A stretch of 64,000 nucleotides of DNA from Manis javanica (taxonomy: Eukaryota > Chordata > Mammalia > Pholidota > Manidae), in contig NC_133172.1 of the NCBI RefSeq assembly GCF_040802235.1, positions 60,581,613 to 60,645,612 on the forward strand, given 5' to 3'. Made by a program: the position numbers and the translations under genes. Every line of letters begins with the position of its first letter. Position 1 is the stretch's first letter. Shown one piece after another: positions 22,801 to 29,865 of the stretch. The notes under the pieces were generated by a model. That model was not told where the DNA came from and searched no databases. It saw only the letters and a list, made by a program, of their open reading frames with translations.

Positions 22801-25800
22801 GGCGGGATCCCTCCTTCCCAGCCTGCCACCAGGACACTGAGAGCCAAGGCTGCCTCTGATCCTGTTTTCAAATACTCAGGCTGCTGATACTCCCACCCCA
22901 ACCCAGAAGGGTGACGGCTGGGGCTGGGCCAGGCTCTCAGACTGCCAGGACAGCACAGGGGTTGGCTTTCCCTAGGCCTGGGGCCTCCTTCCCAGGAGAG
23001 GGAAGTGACTTGGGTTGGTTTCCAGGTCCCTAAAATCATAACAAGGGCTTCATTGCTCTCTGATGATGAGTTTCCCTCCAGGGTGGGTGGAGAGCAGTTT
23101 CTGAGAGGAAGGACAGGCAGGCCAGTAGCCCAGAGAACTGTAGGGGGTAAGGGTGCCCACTGGTGTGTGTGACTGCCCATTAGGGTGTGAAGCTGTGTGT
23201 GGCTGCTGTGAGGCTGTCCTTGGGGCCAAGTCTGAATACTTCTGTGCGTGCAAAGGCATGTGACTATAGGTGTGAGTGTTGATGTGTGTTTTAGGACTCA
23301 TGGGAAGGTGCAAATGTGTGCATGTCCTATGTGCATATGTGTGTGCATCAGGAAATGCGTATGAATGCATGGTGCATGTGGCTTTGATATGAGTCTGTAA
23401 TGTGCATGCCAGGACTTGTGTGAGCATGGGCAGGATTTGTGGGTGTGCATATGTGGCTGTAAGCATGAGCATTTGTTTTGGGGTGTGTGGGTGAACATGT
23501 GTGCATGCATGTCACTAGGCACGTGAGGGCATGTTTGGGATCCTGTGACTTTGGGCTGCCCTGTGTGTGTGTGTGTGTGTACATGTGTGTGTGTATGCAT
23601 CCCCTTGGGGGCCCAAGCCATAGCCTGGGAGCTGGGCACTGATGAGAGGTGCTCGCTGGCTCACCGACGTATGCCCCTCCCACAGCAGAGGCCTGCAGCA
23701 CCACAGAGGACGGGGCAGAGCCACTCCTCTGCCCCTCGGGCTACAAGTGCCACATCCTGAGCCCAGGCAACGTGGCTGAGGGCATCCCCAACCACGGGCA
23801 GTGCGTCAGGCAGCGCCAGCAGGCAGGTGAGTGGGGCGCCCAAGGCCTGCTCTTGCTCCCTGCCCCGGCCCCACGCCCCCGGTACCCACATGGAAGGTTG
23901 GACCCCACCAGCGAAAACCACAGCCCGAGCCTGGCCGGAGGTCCTGCCACCCTGCGCCTTCTTCAGAGTCTCCCACCCTTTCCCCGCCCCACCTGCAGTG
24001 ACACAGACCCTCGAGTTGGCACACCCCAGCTCTGCCCCCTCCTAGCTGGCTGGCCTTGGGGTCACTTGCACACCTCTCTGAGTCTCAGTTTCTCATCTGC
24101 AAAATGGGGCCATTCCATGCAGTTTTGGGGATTAATTTAAACCCTACATGTAAAGCCCTCATGGCAGAGCCAGGCAATAATAGGTGCTCACTCAACATCA
24201 GATATTTTATAAGCATCCTTATATTTATTTTTTGAATTGCCTGATAGCCCTTAGCTCCCCAGGATCTCTGCTAGGACCATCCAGTGTGACTTCACCAGAC
24301 TGTCCTTGGAGAGGAAGGCAATTATTAGACTGATGAAGGACATGAGATTGTCACTTTATGTTCATGGTCGTCCAAGGAGGTCAAGGGCCACAGAGCAGGA
24401 CCGCTGGTGATGCCTAGAGCCCACGTGTGCCTCATGCAAGGTGTGAAGGTGACAGGTGGGAAGAATTGTGGCAGGTGAAGAGTCCGGAACCTCGGGTGGT
24501 GCAGCTGCGCCTCGCCAAAGATGAGCGCGTTGGGACTTGGCAACCACACGCTCAAGGGCCTGGCTCCCCTTCTCTGCCTCTTCATCTGAGAGCTGAGCCC
24601 AACAGCCTCAGTCAAGACGAGGCTATTACAGCGCCCCTGTGGCCACAAGGAGACATCAGGATGCGTCATCAGCCAAAAGCATTTTATTTTTCTGATTTGA
24701 GAATTTATTTCCGTGAAGTGTTTCAAGAAAGACATAGACATTAAATCGGTCATACATTTAGCATCATTGTCATCACAAATCATACAGCTAGGGGACACTA
24801 GAACTCTCTCAAGAGGCCTAGTCCTGGAATTCTGAACTTTGAATAGTTGTCTACCACACGTTTTGAATCAACTAGGCCTCCCTGTGGTTTCCCCTACATT
24901 CCACTTGCTGTTGGGGGTGATAAGTGGGTTCTGAGGCTGGACAGCTGGGCTCCAGTGCAGCATGTGGCAAATAGCCTAACTTCTGGGGCCTCATTTTTCT
25001 TATCTGTAAAATGGGCTACTAATAGGCAAGCTCCTTCATGGACTGAGGACTCTATGCTGACCATGCCTGGCACCTCACAAGCACAGAGCAGCACCTCCAC
25101 TGTTTGTATCACTGTTTGTCCCTAGACGCCAAGTCACGCTGTAAGTGGCTGGGATGTGCGGTCCTTCCGACGCAAAGCCCTGGGGCAGGCCGGCCTGTGG
25201 GGACCTTCTGAAGGATGGAAGGAACAGTCTTTTCCGAAGAGAGCTGAGGGGCAAGTTCCAAGTCCTCGAGGCTCTAATGTCATCTTCCTAACTAGAAAGG
25301 CCTGGAGCTACTCTGCCTTTCTCGTCTCCTGGTCTTGCTACTCAGTTATATGACCTGCAAACCCAGGTTACCCTTGAACTGCCAACCAGTGCCAAGAAGG
25401 CTGGAGGTGAGCACAGTCAGACGGCTGTGCCCACGCTGACCTCTGCTGACGGAGTGCCTCATAGGGGCTCTACACAACATGGCAAGCCTGCAGGAGAGTC
25501 TCCCTGGAAGGCAGCATCACATGTGGTTAAGAATGTGGGCCCAGAGCCACCAAATGGTTTGGATCTTGCCACTTTCTTCCCAAGTGACCTTGGGCAGGAA
25601 CCTCACCTTTCTCAGCCTCAGTTTCTTCATCTGTAAAATGGAGCTGGTGAAGGTCTCAATAGGAATTGCTCAGGGGCCGGTAGGAGGTGGAGTGAGAGGA
25701 CACCTGGAAAGTGCTTAGAGCAGGACCTCATGCACATTAGGTCCTCCAGGAAGGTACGCCAGTGTCATCTGACTACGGAAGAGGGAGGGCTTGAGTTCAG

Positions 25801-28800
25801 GAGCTTGCCCAGACGGCGCACAAAGCTGATGAGGAGCAGAGTGGGAATCCCCAGCTGGCCGCTGGCCGCAAAGCCCGTGTGTACATGTGGGGGTGGGGGT
25901 GCTTGTGTGCGTGCATGTGCATGTTTTCCCCTTCCCACAGAAATGATGTAAGCATACCAGATGCAAATGGAAGTGAAATTCTCCCTAGCCTTGTCCCCAT
26001 GGGGCTGTCACTTAGCAATAATTGTTGGTAATTATACTGGAGTTTGGAAACATTTTGAATTGCAATAACTCCATCTCCGGGAGGAGCAGGACCCTCTGTC
26101 CCAGGATGATCTTCCCAAAGGGGTGGAATGAAGACTCACTCAAGTGGCTTTGTCACTTGCAGTGATGACTTTCAAGTCCCTTTGAACAGACTCAAAAAAG
26201 CACCATTTACTCCCCACATGAACATGTTTTGCAATGGTATGTGCTGAACAATATGTTCAAATTCTGCTTTGGCTCACCGTTAAGACAGTGTGGTTCCCAG
26301 ATGTTTTGGTCTCAGGACTCCTTTACACCCAAAAAATATTGAGGACCCCACAGGGAACTCCTCTGTGTGACTAGGATGTTTACATTATTAGGAACTAGGG
26401 CTGAGACATTAGAAACCTTTATGACAATGATTAACTCATTATGTATTTAAAATTTAATACATAATGATAAAATCACTGTGTACTAAATAGAAGAAACATT
26501 TTTCTTAAAAAAGGAGCTGCATTTTCCCACACAAAAATAGAAGGCTGGCATTGTTCTACATTTTTGCAATTTTCTATAATATGTAAGCAAAGAGAACTGG
26601 ATTCTCATATCTGCTTCTGCTTTTGAGCAGCTGTGATATTACACATCATGTAGCCCCTGGAATATTCCACTGTATGCTTAGACGAGAATGAGAGTGGAAC
26701 ACACAAATAATTATTATGAAAATAGTCTTGGCTTATAAACTCTCTGAAAAGAATTTAATCCTCTCACTTGTTTTCTAGACGTGCGATTACTACGACACAA
26801 ATTTTACAAAGAATACCCTGGTAAGAGAAGAAACTACTCTTTCTTTGCAGAGAGTACTAAACAAGGCAGTGAGGATTTCCTGAGTGAAGGAGGAAAATTA
26901 AATACTTTCCACTGTTGTGAGAACCACAGTCTGAGCTGCTGCGAAGGGAAATTGCTCGTGCCCTCAGATGGCCCTTGGGGGGGAGGCGGTGGGCTGAGCA
27001 GATGCGTCTGCCGTGGAAATCTCTCCCCCAGCCTGAGCAGTCCCCCGGGGTTGCTTCTCACATGGGCAAGAGCCATTTAAGGCTACAGGCTGGGGCTGAG
27101 GCAGCAGCTCAGGGAAGCCTCAGGGACTAAAGGGGAACTAGGGGTAGGAAATTTAGGAAATGGAGTAGAAGCCATGCTTGCTGTCTGATGGTGGGCAGGA
27201 GAGGTGTGAGCCAAAGAGACGCTCGGGGGAAAACATGGCTTCATGTTAGATGTCAGAACCTGGGACAGGAAGTGCTTAAGTCCATCCTACTTTCATTTAG
27301 GGAACTGGAAATATGGTGGATGCCATCCTTCTATCCACCCACCCACCCATCCATCTACCCGCCCCCATCCATGCATCCATCCATCTACCCATCCATCCAC
27401 CCATCCATCTTTATGAAGCATTTACAGCACATATTTACCAAGCACTACCGTTCATTCTGTGCTGAGATTGGGGCTGTATTAGTGAACATGGCAGACCCAG
27501 TCCCTGCCATCATACAACTAATACCCAGCAGGAAATTCAAACATTCACGAGTCCAAGCGGTTTATTCAATGATAATAGTGACCAGGACAGTTGAAGTCAA
27601 ATACAGGACATTATGAAAAGGACACCTTAGACTAGCATGCCAAGGAAGGCTTCCTGAGGAGGGGGCATATAAGTTCAGCCTGAAGCATAAGACGTAGTGG
27701 GCAGAGCAGAGCAAGAGTGAGAATCCTGAGGCTGGCAGCAGCTGGCCTGTACAGTGAGCAGGGGGCAGCCCAGGATGCAGGCAGGGCAGTGGGTCCATGG
27801 CACAGAGGGGCACAGGCTGCCGGGGGTGGAGGATGACCTCCTTCTGGGGAGAAGGAGAGAAACAGGCCCGGGGCCCCAGGCCAGGCTGAAGTATGTGGAC
27901 TTAATTCGGCAGTGGCTGGTGAGCCACTACGCAGCTGCCCTGACAGAGCCCCGGTCTTTCTGCAGACGGTGACTCCAAGAACGTGGCAGAGCACGGCAAG
28001 GAGAGCAGAGGCACTTCCAATAACATGGGCACGGCCGGTAAGGGGGAGGAGTCACGAGCCCCGGGCCGGGGCCCTGGGCGGCCAGGGTCGCAGGGGACCC
28101 CAGTCACGAGGCTGGCCAGTGGGAGAGGGCAAGGGGCTTTCCCGGAGGGGGGGGTAAGGTTTAAATTCCCTCACAATTCCAAAATAAACGTATGAGAACT
28201 TGGTGTGTAATCAGAAGTGTCCCTACCCTCCAAACTACCAAAGGACTGGACCAGGCTGTCACTATCCTTCCCAGCCCTTCATGTCCCTGCCTCCGTGAAC
28301 AGGCAGACAAGTCCTCCATTGTGCCATGAAATCTGTCCCCCCACCCTCCCCGCGTCCCTCCCTCCCTTGGTCATGTGGTACTGCGGGCCGCCAGCTCGAG
28401 GATAGGCAGGTGCCAAGCACTTGGCTACCCAAGGCGCCCACGGATGTCTGCATGTCTGTGTGCACCAGGCCTTGTCCTGGGGCTGCCGCAGGGAATAAGC
28501 CAGAGTCGCTGCCCACCGGGCTCCCCTCCTAGAGGGCGACTCAACAGGTCAGCAAGTCCCTCAGCAAGGAAGTGACAGACAGCAGTACGTGCTGTGAAGG
28601 GAATTCACAGGCGGACAGGGGACTGTGAGGAGGTGACATCTGAGCTGAGAAGGTGCTGGGAGGGAAGACCTGGGGACCGGGCATCCAGGCAGGAACTGGA
28701 AGAGCCAACATCCGGGGCAGGAGAGATCTTGGCTTTGAGGAGCCACACAGACACCACTGGGGTGGGAACAGAATGGTGCCCGGGGAGGCTGGCACCCGGG

Positions 28801-29539
28801 GGGTTCCCGGCGGAGGCACTGGCTTGCTCTCTGTTGCTCTCCAAGGTGAGACAAAGGACTGGAGGGGTGTCTGCCCCTAAAACCCTAATCCCCACCCAGC
28901 TGCTGGGAAAGCTGGAAGTCTACATCTGGTCAACAAAAGCCCTTGGCAGCAGGCGATTGCCTCAGAATGTCCTTGAAAGTCAAATAGCAGGTTTCAGGTT
29001 CCAGAATATTCAGGTGTGAGTGCTCCGGGAAAATCAGAGCCCACGGGGACTGACGCCAGCAAGTCTATTACCTGCTGATGACAGGGACAGTCCTCGGGGT
29101 GAGTCCGCCCCACCTAAGGCCCAGTGAACCTTAAATGGGGAGGTGCTGGAGCCGGCAGGGCAGAGCCGGGCGGTGGGAGGCAGCTCGGGTGGCTTCTAGG
29201 GGCCAGCCCGCCAGAACTGGGTTTGAATTCTTGCTTCACCACCGTGTGACCTCAGGCAAATGATTTCAGCTCTCCAAGCCTCATTTTCCTCATCTATAAA
29301 ATAGGAATGATGGGGAGGGATGTGTTAGGAACTAAATAAGTGATATCCACAGAGACTTAACAGTGAGCTAAGAATTTAGTCTTAGTCTTAAAGGAAACTG
29401 ACATGTTTCTGGAGGGTGAGGAGGAGGTGGAGGGCGCAGATTGGTGGCCCCACATTCTGCCTGGGCAGCGGTTCATATTCATTCCTTCTTTGCTTCCCTT
29501 TCAGCCAATTTGCGAGAACGTTCCTCTGCTTTCCCCTAA
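4751..29539 (+). CDS. WFDC1: WFDC1, whole coding span (7 exons)
   Basis: WFDC1 (ps20) is a secreted WAP four-disulfide core protein of stromal and smooth-muscle tissue, described as growth-inhibitory. The coding exons are 4751-4894, 19527-19707, 22683-22766, 23686-23826, 26779-26820, 27966-28037 and 29505-29539. They total 699 bases and predict 232 residues. Order: signal peptide (1-31), basic linker, WAP domain with eight cysteines (C62, C74, C79, C85, C91, C92, C96, C100), a Trp/Gly-rich linker (109-136), a four-cysteine segment (C140, C152, C158, C176) and a basic tail. All junctions are GT..AG and phases agree. Recognition rests on strong similarity to human WFDC1 (220 residues, recalled). 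The human-like HFQ-stop ending is lost to a one-base shift in exon 6, so the model ends in exon 7. Confidence 0.93.
5235..5400 (+). repeat. L2 fragment
   Basis: 'cttattcagtaaacattta' followed by 'gctacgtgcggtg' and 'acaccagctcctgctctcta' follows the usual L2 layout of incident, interval and 'presently circulating' text in diverged form. Confidence 0.45.
5405..5545 (+). repeat. MIR SINE
   Basis: 'ggtttgaatccaggctctgc', 'agctgtgcaacttcaggcaa' and 'tctcatctgcaaaa' occur in MIR order. Confidence 0.7.
5560..5715 (+). repeat. L2 fragment
   Basis: 'gccaggcactgccccaagct' followed by 'gacatcagctcccttcctc' and 'gtgacaagtgccaagaagag' is a diverged L2 body fragment. It may be one insertion interrupted by the MIR before it. 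Confidence 0.45.
6028..6531 (-). mobile_element. L1 3'-UTR/ORF2-end fragment, antisense
   Basis: Read on the minus strand this matches, in order, the same L1 3' region seen on the plus strand at 9879-10852. Landmarks on the plus text are 'attgaagtatcattgataca', 'gtgagtctgctgctgtttgg', 'gcctgacttatttcactgag' and 'aataatattccattgtgtgc'. It is more diverged than the plus-strand copy, so it is an older member of the lineage. Confidence 0.85.
6575..6950 (+). repeat. L2 body fragments
   Basis: 'tttgaaggatgaataggagt' and a second block 'ggcttcctggagcagtgaga' with 'gaagacattgtgggaaa' are typical L2 open-frame remnants. They may be two pieces of one copy. Confidence 0.45.
8310..8440 (+). repeat. MIR SINE fragment
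   Basis: 'gcctcagtttccccatctac' followed by 'aggatgggaaac' and, later, 'gggcctggcacagag' is the 3' half of MIR. Confidence 0.65.
8868..9325 (+). mobile_element. MaLR-type (MLT1-like) LTR
   Basis: Ordered landmarks are 'tatgttcaaatcctaacccc', 'tgatcttatttagaaatagg', 'taagatg'-like 'tgaaatgaggagatactgga', 'gtgggccctacatcc', 'cttataagaagagaagagac', 'ctggcctccaaagctgtgag' and 'gtttgtggtgttttgttaca'. This is a near-complete solo LTR of the mammalian apparent LTR class. No internal region follows. Confidence 0.65.
9867..9878 (+). repeat. Left target-site duplication of L1
   Basis: The 12-mer aaatgaataagg here is repeated exactly at 10853-10864, right after the poly(A) tail of the L1. Confidence 0.8.
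9879..10852 (+). mobile_element. 5'-truncated L1 insertion with 3' UTR and poly(A)
   Basis: The element holds the C-terminal part of L1 ORF2 (frame open 9892-10404, with '[17 protein letters not shown]' and '[18 protein letters not shown]'). A 3' UTR with a G-rich tract (10570-10620) follows, then an A-rich tail at 10830-10855. It is flanked by an identical 12-base target-site duplication, the hallmark of target-primed reverse transcription. ORF1 and the reverse-transcriptase core are missing, so it is dead. It is the youngest-looking insertion in the window and its 3' UTR is lineage-specific. Confidence 0.92.
10853..10864 (+). repeat. Right target-site duplication of L1
   Basis: Exact copy of aaatgaataagg at 9867-9878. 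Its first As merge with the L1 tail, so the true duplication could be a base or two shorter. Confidence 0.8.
10930..11345 (+). mobile_element. L1M 3'-end fragment
   Basis: 'ggggaatattactcagccac', 'ggtatcatttatttgtatga' and 'acactttaaaatggttaaaa' are landmarks of the ORF2 end and 3' UTR of old L1M elements. The text is heavily mutated. Confidence 0.75.
11455..11832 (+). repeat. L2 3' end
   Basis: 'cttccctgaccacgatgtgg', 'ttcatagcatttagctccat', 'gaaggcagggacaatgtctt', 'cagtgcctggcatg' and a 'gaatgaataaatgag' tail follow the L2 3' consensus in order. It is nearly full for this region. Confidence 0.75.
12370..12570 (-). repeat. Probable L1M 3'-UTR piece
   Basis: 'aattcagacaatacagaaag' followed by a 'tctgctgatgtttggtgtat' segment resembles the reverse-strand old L1M 3' UTR also seen near 18.1 kb. 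The family assignment is uncertain. Confidence 0.35.
12590..13010 (-). mobile_element. L1M 3'-UTR fragment, antisense
   Basis: 'tattgagatgaacttcacat', 'accattttaaagtgcacaat', 'attgtgcaactaccacccta' and 'aatggaatcatacaatgcat' are the reverse-strand landmarks of the L1M 3' UTR. Confidence 0.8.
13685..13905 (+). repeat. MIR SINE, nearly full length
   Basis: 'ggtttgaatcctgcttctgc', 'agctgtgtgaccttgggcaa', 'cctcagtttcctcatcagta' and 'gcacacagtacacactaaga' cover most of MIR on the plus strand. Confidence 0.85.
14200..14270 (-). repeat. MIR SINE fragment
   Basis: 'gccattttgcacatgagaaa' followed by 'aatggaggctcaggtaagtc' is a reverse-strand MIR core. Confidence 0.6.
14805..15440 (-). mobile_element. 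ERV1-like solo LTR, antisense
   Basis: Read on the minus strand the element begins TGTTAGGCAG (plus 15431-15440). It carries a TATA-like 'tataaaactcc' (plus near 14920), a 'cctcttctctgaggcagccc' R-like block and an AATAAA signal close downstream (plus near 14845). That promoter-to-poly(A) spacing is what gammaretrovirus-type LTRs show. I see no gag, pol or env remnant beside it, and target-site duplications could not be resolved. The right end is firmer than the left. Confidence 0.6.
16120..16430 (+). repeat. L2 fragment
   Basis: 'tctgtgcaaaggcccagagg', 'tcagagaggccagtctggg' and 'tttggcctttaacactttgc' follow the L2 body order. Confidence 0.55.
16805..17350 (-). mobile_element. Second LTR-like element, antisense
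   Basis: On the minus strand an 'attaaaagctttgcttggtg' block (plus near 16865-16885) is followed by 'ctctgtactcttgtctgcgg', resembling a poly(A)-signal-to-U5 transition of an ERV1 LTR. Upstream on that strand lie a CCAAT-like 'gccaatcatggg' and 'cttaagtag'. Boundaries are approximate and no internal viral region is seen. Confidence 0.45.
17760..17776. repeat. (TA)n microsatellite
   Basis: A short perfect run, tatatatatatata, after 'gacc'. Confidence 0.8.
18085..18450 (-). mobile_element. L1M 3'-UTR fragment, antisense
   Basis: 'caatctttgataacagttca', 'gtgtacccttccaaaaatgt', 'gttctgaacctttgctttct' and 'taatggctgcatgctactcc' are reverse-strand L1M landmarks. Confidence 0.6.
18626..18668. repeat. 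(TG)n microsatellite
   Basis: An interrupted TG repeat: runs of tgtgtg broken by ca, tc and ta. Confidence 0.9.
18860..19260 (-). mobile_element. L1M fragment, antisense
   Basis: 'caaatttttattaaaacata', 'cataaccagcacccgtatca' and 'cctgagatttatccaagttg' with a final 'attctgttgtgtggcttgcc' follow the order of reverse-strand old L1M 3' sequence. Confidence 0.6.
19270..19372. other. Alternating purine-pyrimidine tract
   Basis: This tract is rich in GTGCGC, ATGTGCGCGC and CACGTGCACACAC. The densest part is 19343-19369. It is a sequence type prone to Z-DNA and lies about 160-260 bases upstream of WFDC1 exon 2. Confidence 0.5.
19430..19830. promoter_or_regulatory. WFDC1: Intragenic CpG-rich island over WFDC1 exon 2
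   Basis: CpG density rises sharply here compared with the flanking introns. It peaks in exon 2, whose codons are mostly NNC/NNG (ccgcgccgaccgctgcccg-like text). The island is seen directly. Whether it acts as an alternative promoter or simply reflects GC-rich codons is unknown. Confidence 0.5.
19527..19707 (+). CDS. WFDC1: WFDC1 exon 2 (WAP domain)
   Basis: This 181-base exon starts at ccccgcag|gcc in phase 0 and ends with one base of a split codon at ccag|gtaggg. It encodes residues 49-108 and contains the full eight-cysteine WAP core. Cysteines lie at 62, 74, 79, 85, 91, 92, 96 and 100, with the diagnostic CC pair followed by YNGC and a final C. The segment from [19 protein letters not shown] is almost unchanged from human WFDC1. 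The N-terminal linker ([13 protein letters not shown]) is shorter than the human one I recall. Confidence 0.96.
20405..20440 (+). repeat. G-rich 12-bp minisatellite, G-quadruplex motif
   Basis: Two and a half copies of ggggggcactga end in ggggggcatggg. This gives four G-runs (6, 6, 6, 3) with loops of 6, 6 and 3 bases on the sense strand of WFDC1. Confidence 0.75.
21030..21200 (-). repeat. MIR SINE
   Basis: 'cctattttgcatctgaagac', 'ttgcccaaggtcacagagct' and 'gttttgatccagccttctga' are reverse-strand MIR landmarks. Confidence 0.8.
22240..22545. mobile_element. ERVL/MaLR-type LTR fragment
   Basis: 'tatgctgttgtaacaaaaag', then 'agtcacatggccacacctat' and 'ctgcaagggaggctgggaaa' with 'tgtggtctcca' match a common mammalian LTR class whose subfamily I cannot name with certainty. 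Orientation not assigned. Confidence 0.45.
22683..22766 (+). CDS. WFDC1: WFDC1 exon 3 (Trp/Gly linker)
   Basis: An 84-base exon, phase 1 to phase 1, encoding residues 109-136 ([12 protein letters not shown], then [16 protein letters not shown]). The acceptor is ttgttag|tttt, which yields the VLD start of the human protein. A second AG six bases downstream (tttag|ac) would drop VL and keep the frame. The donor is caag|gtacct. Several conserved tryptophans characterise this linker of WFDC1. Confidence 0.95.
22767..23685 (+). other. WFDC1: WFDC1 intron 3
   Basis: A 0.92-kb intron. Its 3' half is a TG-rich low-complexity region (23160-23600), listed separately. The 5' half shows nothing assignable. 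Confidence 0.85.
23160..23600. repeat. TG-rich low-complexity region with (GT)n
   Basis: About 440 bases of GTGT and GCATGTG-type text, with a perfect GT run at about 23564-23580 and a second at 23584-23594. It lies 90 bases upstream of exon 4. Expanded and eroded dinucleotide repeat is the simplest reading. Confidence 0.8.
23686..23826 (+). CDS. WFDC1: WFDC1 exon 4 (four-cysteine segment)
   Basis: A 141-base exon, phase 1 to phase 1, for residues 137-183. It has cysteines 140, 152, 158 and 176 in a C-x11-C-x5-C-x17-C pattern and is highly similar to human WFDC1 ([17 protein letters not shown]). The acceptor is a NAGNAG tandem (cagcag). The upstream AG retains Ala137, the downstream AG would remove it. 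The donor gcag|gtgagt is strong. Confidence 0.96.
24035..24200 (+). repeat. MIR SINE
   Basis: 'gagtctcagtttctcatctg', 'caaaatggggccattc', 'tacatgtaaagccctcatgg' and 'aataataggtgctcactcaa' cover the 3' part of MIR. Confidence 0.8.
24915..25085 (+). repeat. MIR SINE, diverged
   Basis: 'gcctcatttttcttatctgt' followed by 'aaaatgggctactaatagg' and 'gcctggcacctcacaagcac' gives the MIR order. Confidence 0.65.
25505..25745 (+). repeat. MIR SINE, nearly full length
   Basis: 'catgtggttaagaatgtggg', 'gtgaccttgggcaggaacct', 'ctcagtttcttcatctgtaa' and 'gtgcttagagcaggacctca' cover the element from its 5' end. Confidence 0.85.
25880..25925. repeat. TG-rich tract
   Basis: 'gtgtgtacatgtgggggtgg' and 'cttgtgtgcgtgcatgtgca' form a short interrupted GT repeat. 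Confidence 0.6.
26275..26690. mobile_element. Ancient interspersed repeat, probably hAT-type
   Basis: The start 'gtggttcccagatgttttgg' and 'tctcaggactcctttacacc' resembles a hAT-Charlie terminus, and 'ggcattgttctacatttttg' and 'ctcatatctgcttctgcttt' are text of a common mammalian repeat. I cannot name the subfamily. Contains the hairpin at 26436-26467. Confidence 0.45.
26436..26467. other. Perfect 12-bp inverted repeat with 8-base loop
   Basis: The arm tcattatgtatt is followed by the loop taaaattt and the exact complement aatacataatga. The arms are entirely intact although the surrounding repeat is old. Confidence 0.85.
26779..26820 (+). CDS. WFDC1: WFDC1 exon 5
   Basis: A 42-base microexon-like segment (ttctag|acgtg ... 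cctg|gtaaga), phase 1 to phase 1, encoding [13 protein letters not shown] after a split Asp. Human WFDC1 has a nearly identical RILRHKLYKEYP. It is basic and tyrosine-rich. Confidence 0.94.
27335..27412. repeat. (ATCC)n microsatellite
   Basis: A degenerate tetranucleotide run of atcc/accc/atct units, broken by a 'gccccc' block. Confidence 0.9.
27415..27760 (+). repeat. L2 fragment
   Basis: 'tttaccaagcactaccgttc', 'acccagtccctgccatcata' and 'gaaggcttcctgaggagggg' occur in L2 order. Confidence 0.65.
27966..28037 (+). CDS. WFDC1: WFDC1 exon 6 (frame shifted against human)
   Basis: A 72-base exon, phase 1 to phase 1 (tgcag|acgg ... gccg|gtaagg), giving residues 198-221 starting [12 protein letters not shown]. 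Up to Lys209 it matches human WFDC1. After that the human-like ending (EQRHFQ then TAA at 28021-28023) is present but in another frame, because one base is missing near 28001. The open frame instead reads [12 protein letters not shown] and continues to the donor. This could be a true lineage change or an assembly error. Confidence 0.8.
28400..28690 (+). repeat. L2 fragment
   Basis: 'caccaggccttgtcctgggg', 'tacgtgctgtgaagggaatt' and 'gaggaggtgacatctgagct' are L2 landmarks in order. Confidence 0.6.
29205..29395 (+). repeat. MIR SINE
   Basis: 'tgggtttgaattcttgcttc', 'cgtgtgacctcaggcaaatg' and 'cctcattttcctcatctata' give the MIR order. Confidence 0.8.
29505..29539 (+). CDS. WFDC1: WFDC1 exon 7, predicted novel C-terminus
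   Basis: The exon begins after ttcag at 29505. With the exon 6 frame it encodes [11 protein letters not shown] and ends at TAA (29537-29539). In the human gene, as I recall it, this exon is entirely 3' UTR, so the coding role here depends on the one-base shift in exon 6. The exon itself is well supported by its acceptor and by the poly(A) signal 300 bases downstream. Confidence 0.6.
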
Positions 29540-29865
29540 GCCTTGGAAACGACTGAGTTAAAAAACGATTTGATCCTCTTCGTTCACACCCAGCTCCACA
29601 GAGCAGACCCCAGAGACCCTTAGAGGCAGGCCGCCGGGCTGCGGCCCCAGCATGGCCCTGCGGCTGTGCGTGTGGCTTTGTAGGAGTCTAGAAGTCCCCC
29701 TTCATCTTGCAGCTCCACAGGTGCTGCTTGTGAGCTGTAAGAAGCCCCTTCCTGGGACAGAGTCCAGTGTCTTGGTTACAGCAGGCTTCTCCCAGGTTTG
29801 ATCCTGGGAGGCACAGTCCCTGTGCCAAATGCTCTCAAAATAAAGTTGCTCACCGTAAAACGGAA
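29540..29865 (+). other. WFDC1: WFDC1 3' UTR
   Basis: This is transcribed sequence between the stop and the cleavage region. It is free of recognisable repeats. Confidence 0.7.
29839..29844 (+). terminator. WFDC1: WFDC1 poly(A) signal AATAAA
   Basis: A canonical AATAAA hexamer about 300 bases after the stop. Cleavage is expected around 29855-29870, with GU-rich text some distance downstream. Confidence 0.8.

Larger units (their letters stand above)
23827..26778 (+). other. WFDC1: WFDC1 intron 4
   Basis: A 2.95-kb intron with three plus-strand MIRs, a TG tract and a hAT-like fossil containing a perfect AT-rich hairpin. The stretches 24200-24910 and 25930-26270 hold nothing recognised. Confidence 0.85.
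26821..27965 (+). other. WFDC1: WFDC1 intron 5
   Basis: A 1.1-kb intron with an (ATCC)n microsatellite and an L2. Text at 26821-27330 is unassigned. Confidence 0.85.
28038..29504 (+). other. WFDC1: WFDC1 intron 6
   Basis: A 1.47-kb intron with an L2 and a MIR, ending in a good polypyrimidine tract (tgcttccctttcag). The region 28690-29200 shows nothing assignable. Confidence 0.75.

Noticed and set aside
23160-23600. Regularly spaced TG units considered as a CRISPR-like or satellite array
   Set aside because: No constant repeat unit and no unique spacers; it is an eroded dinucleotide repeat in a mammalian intron.
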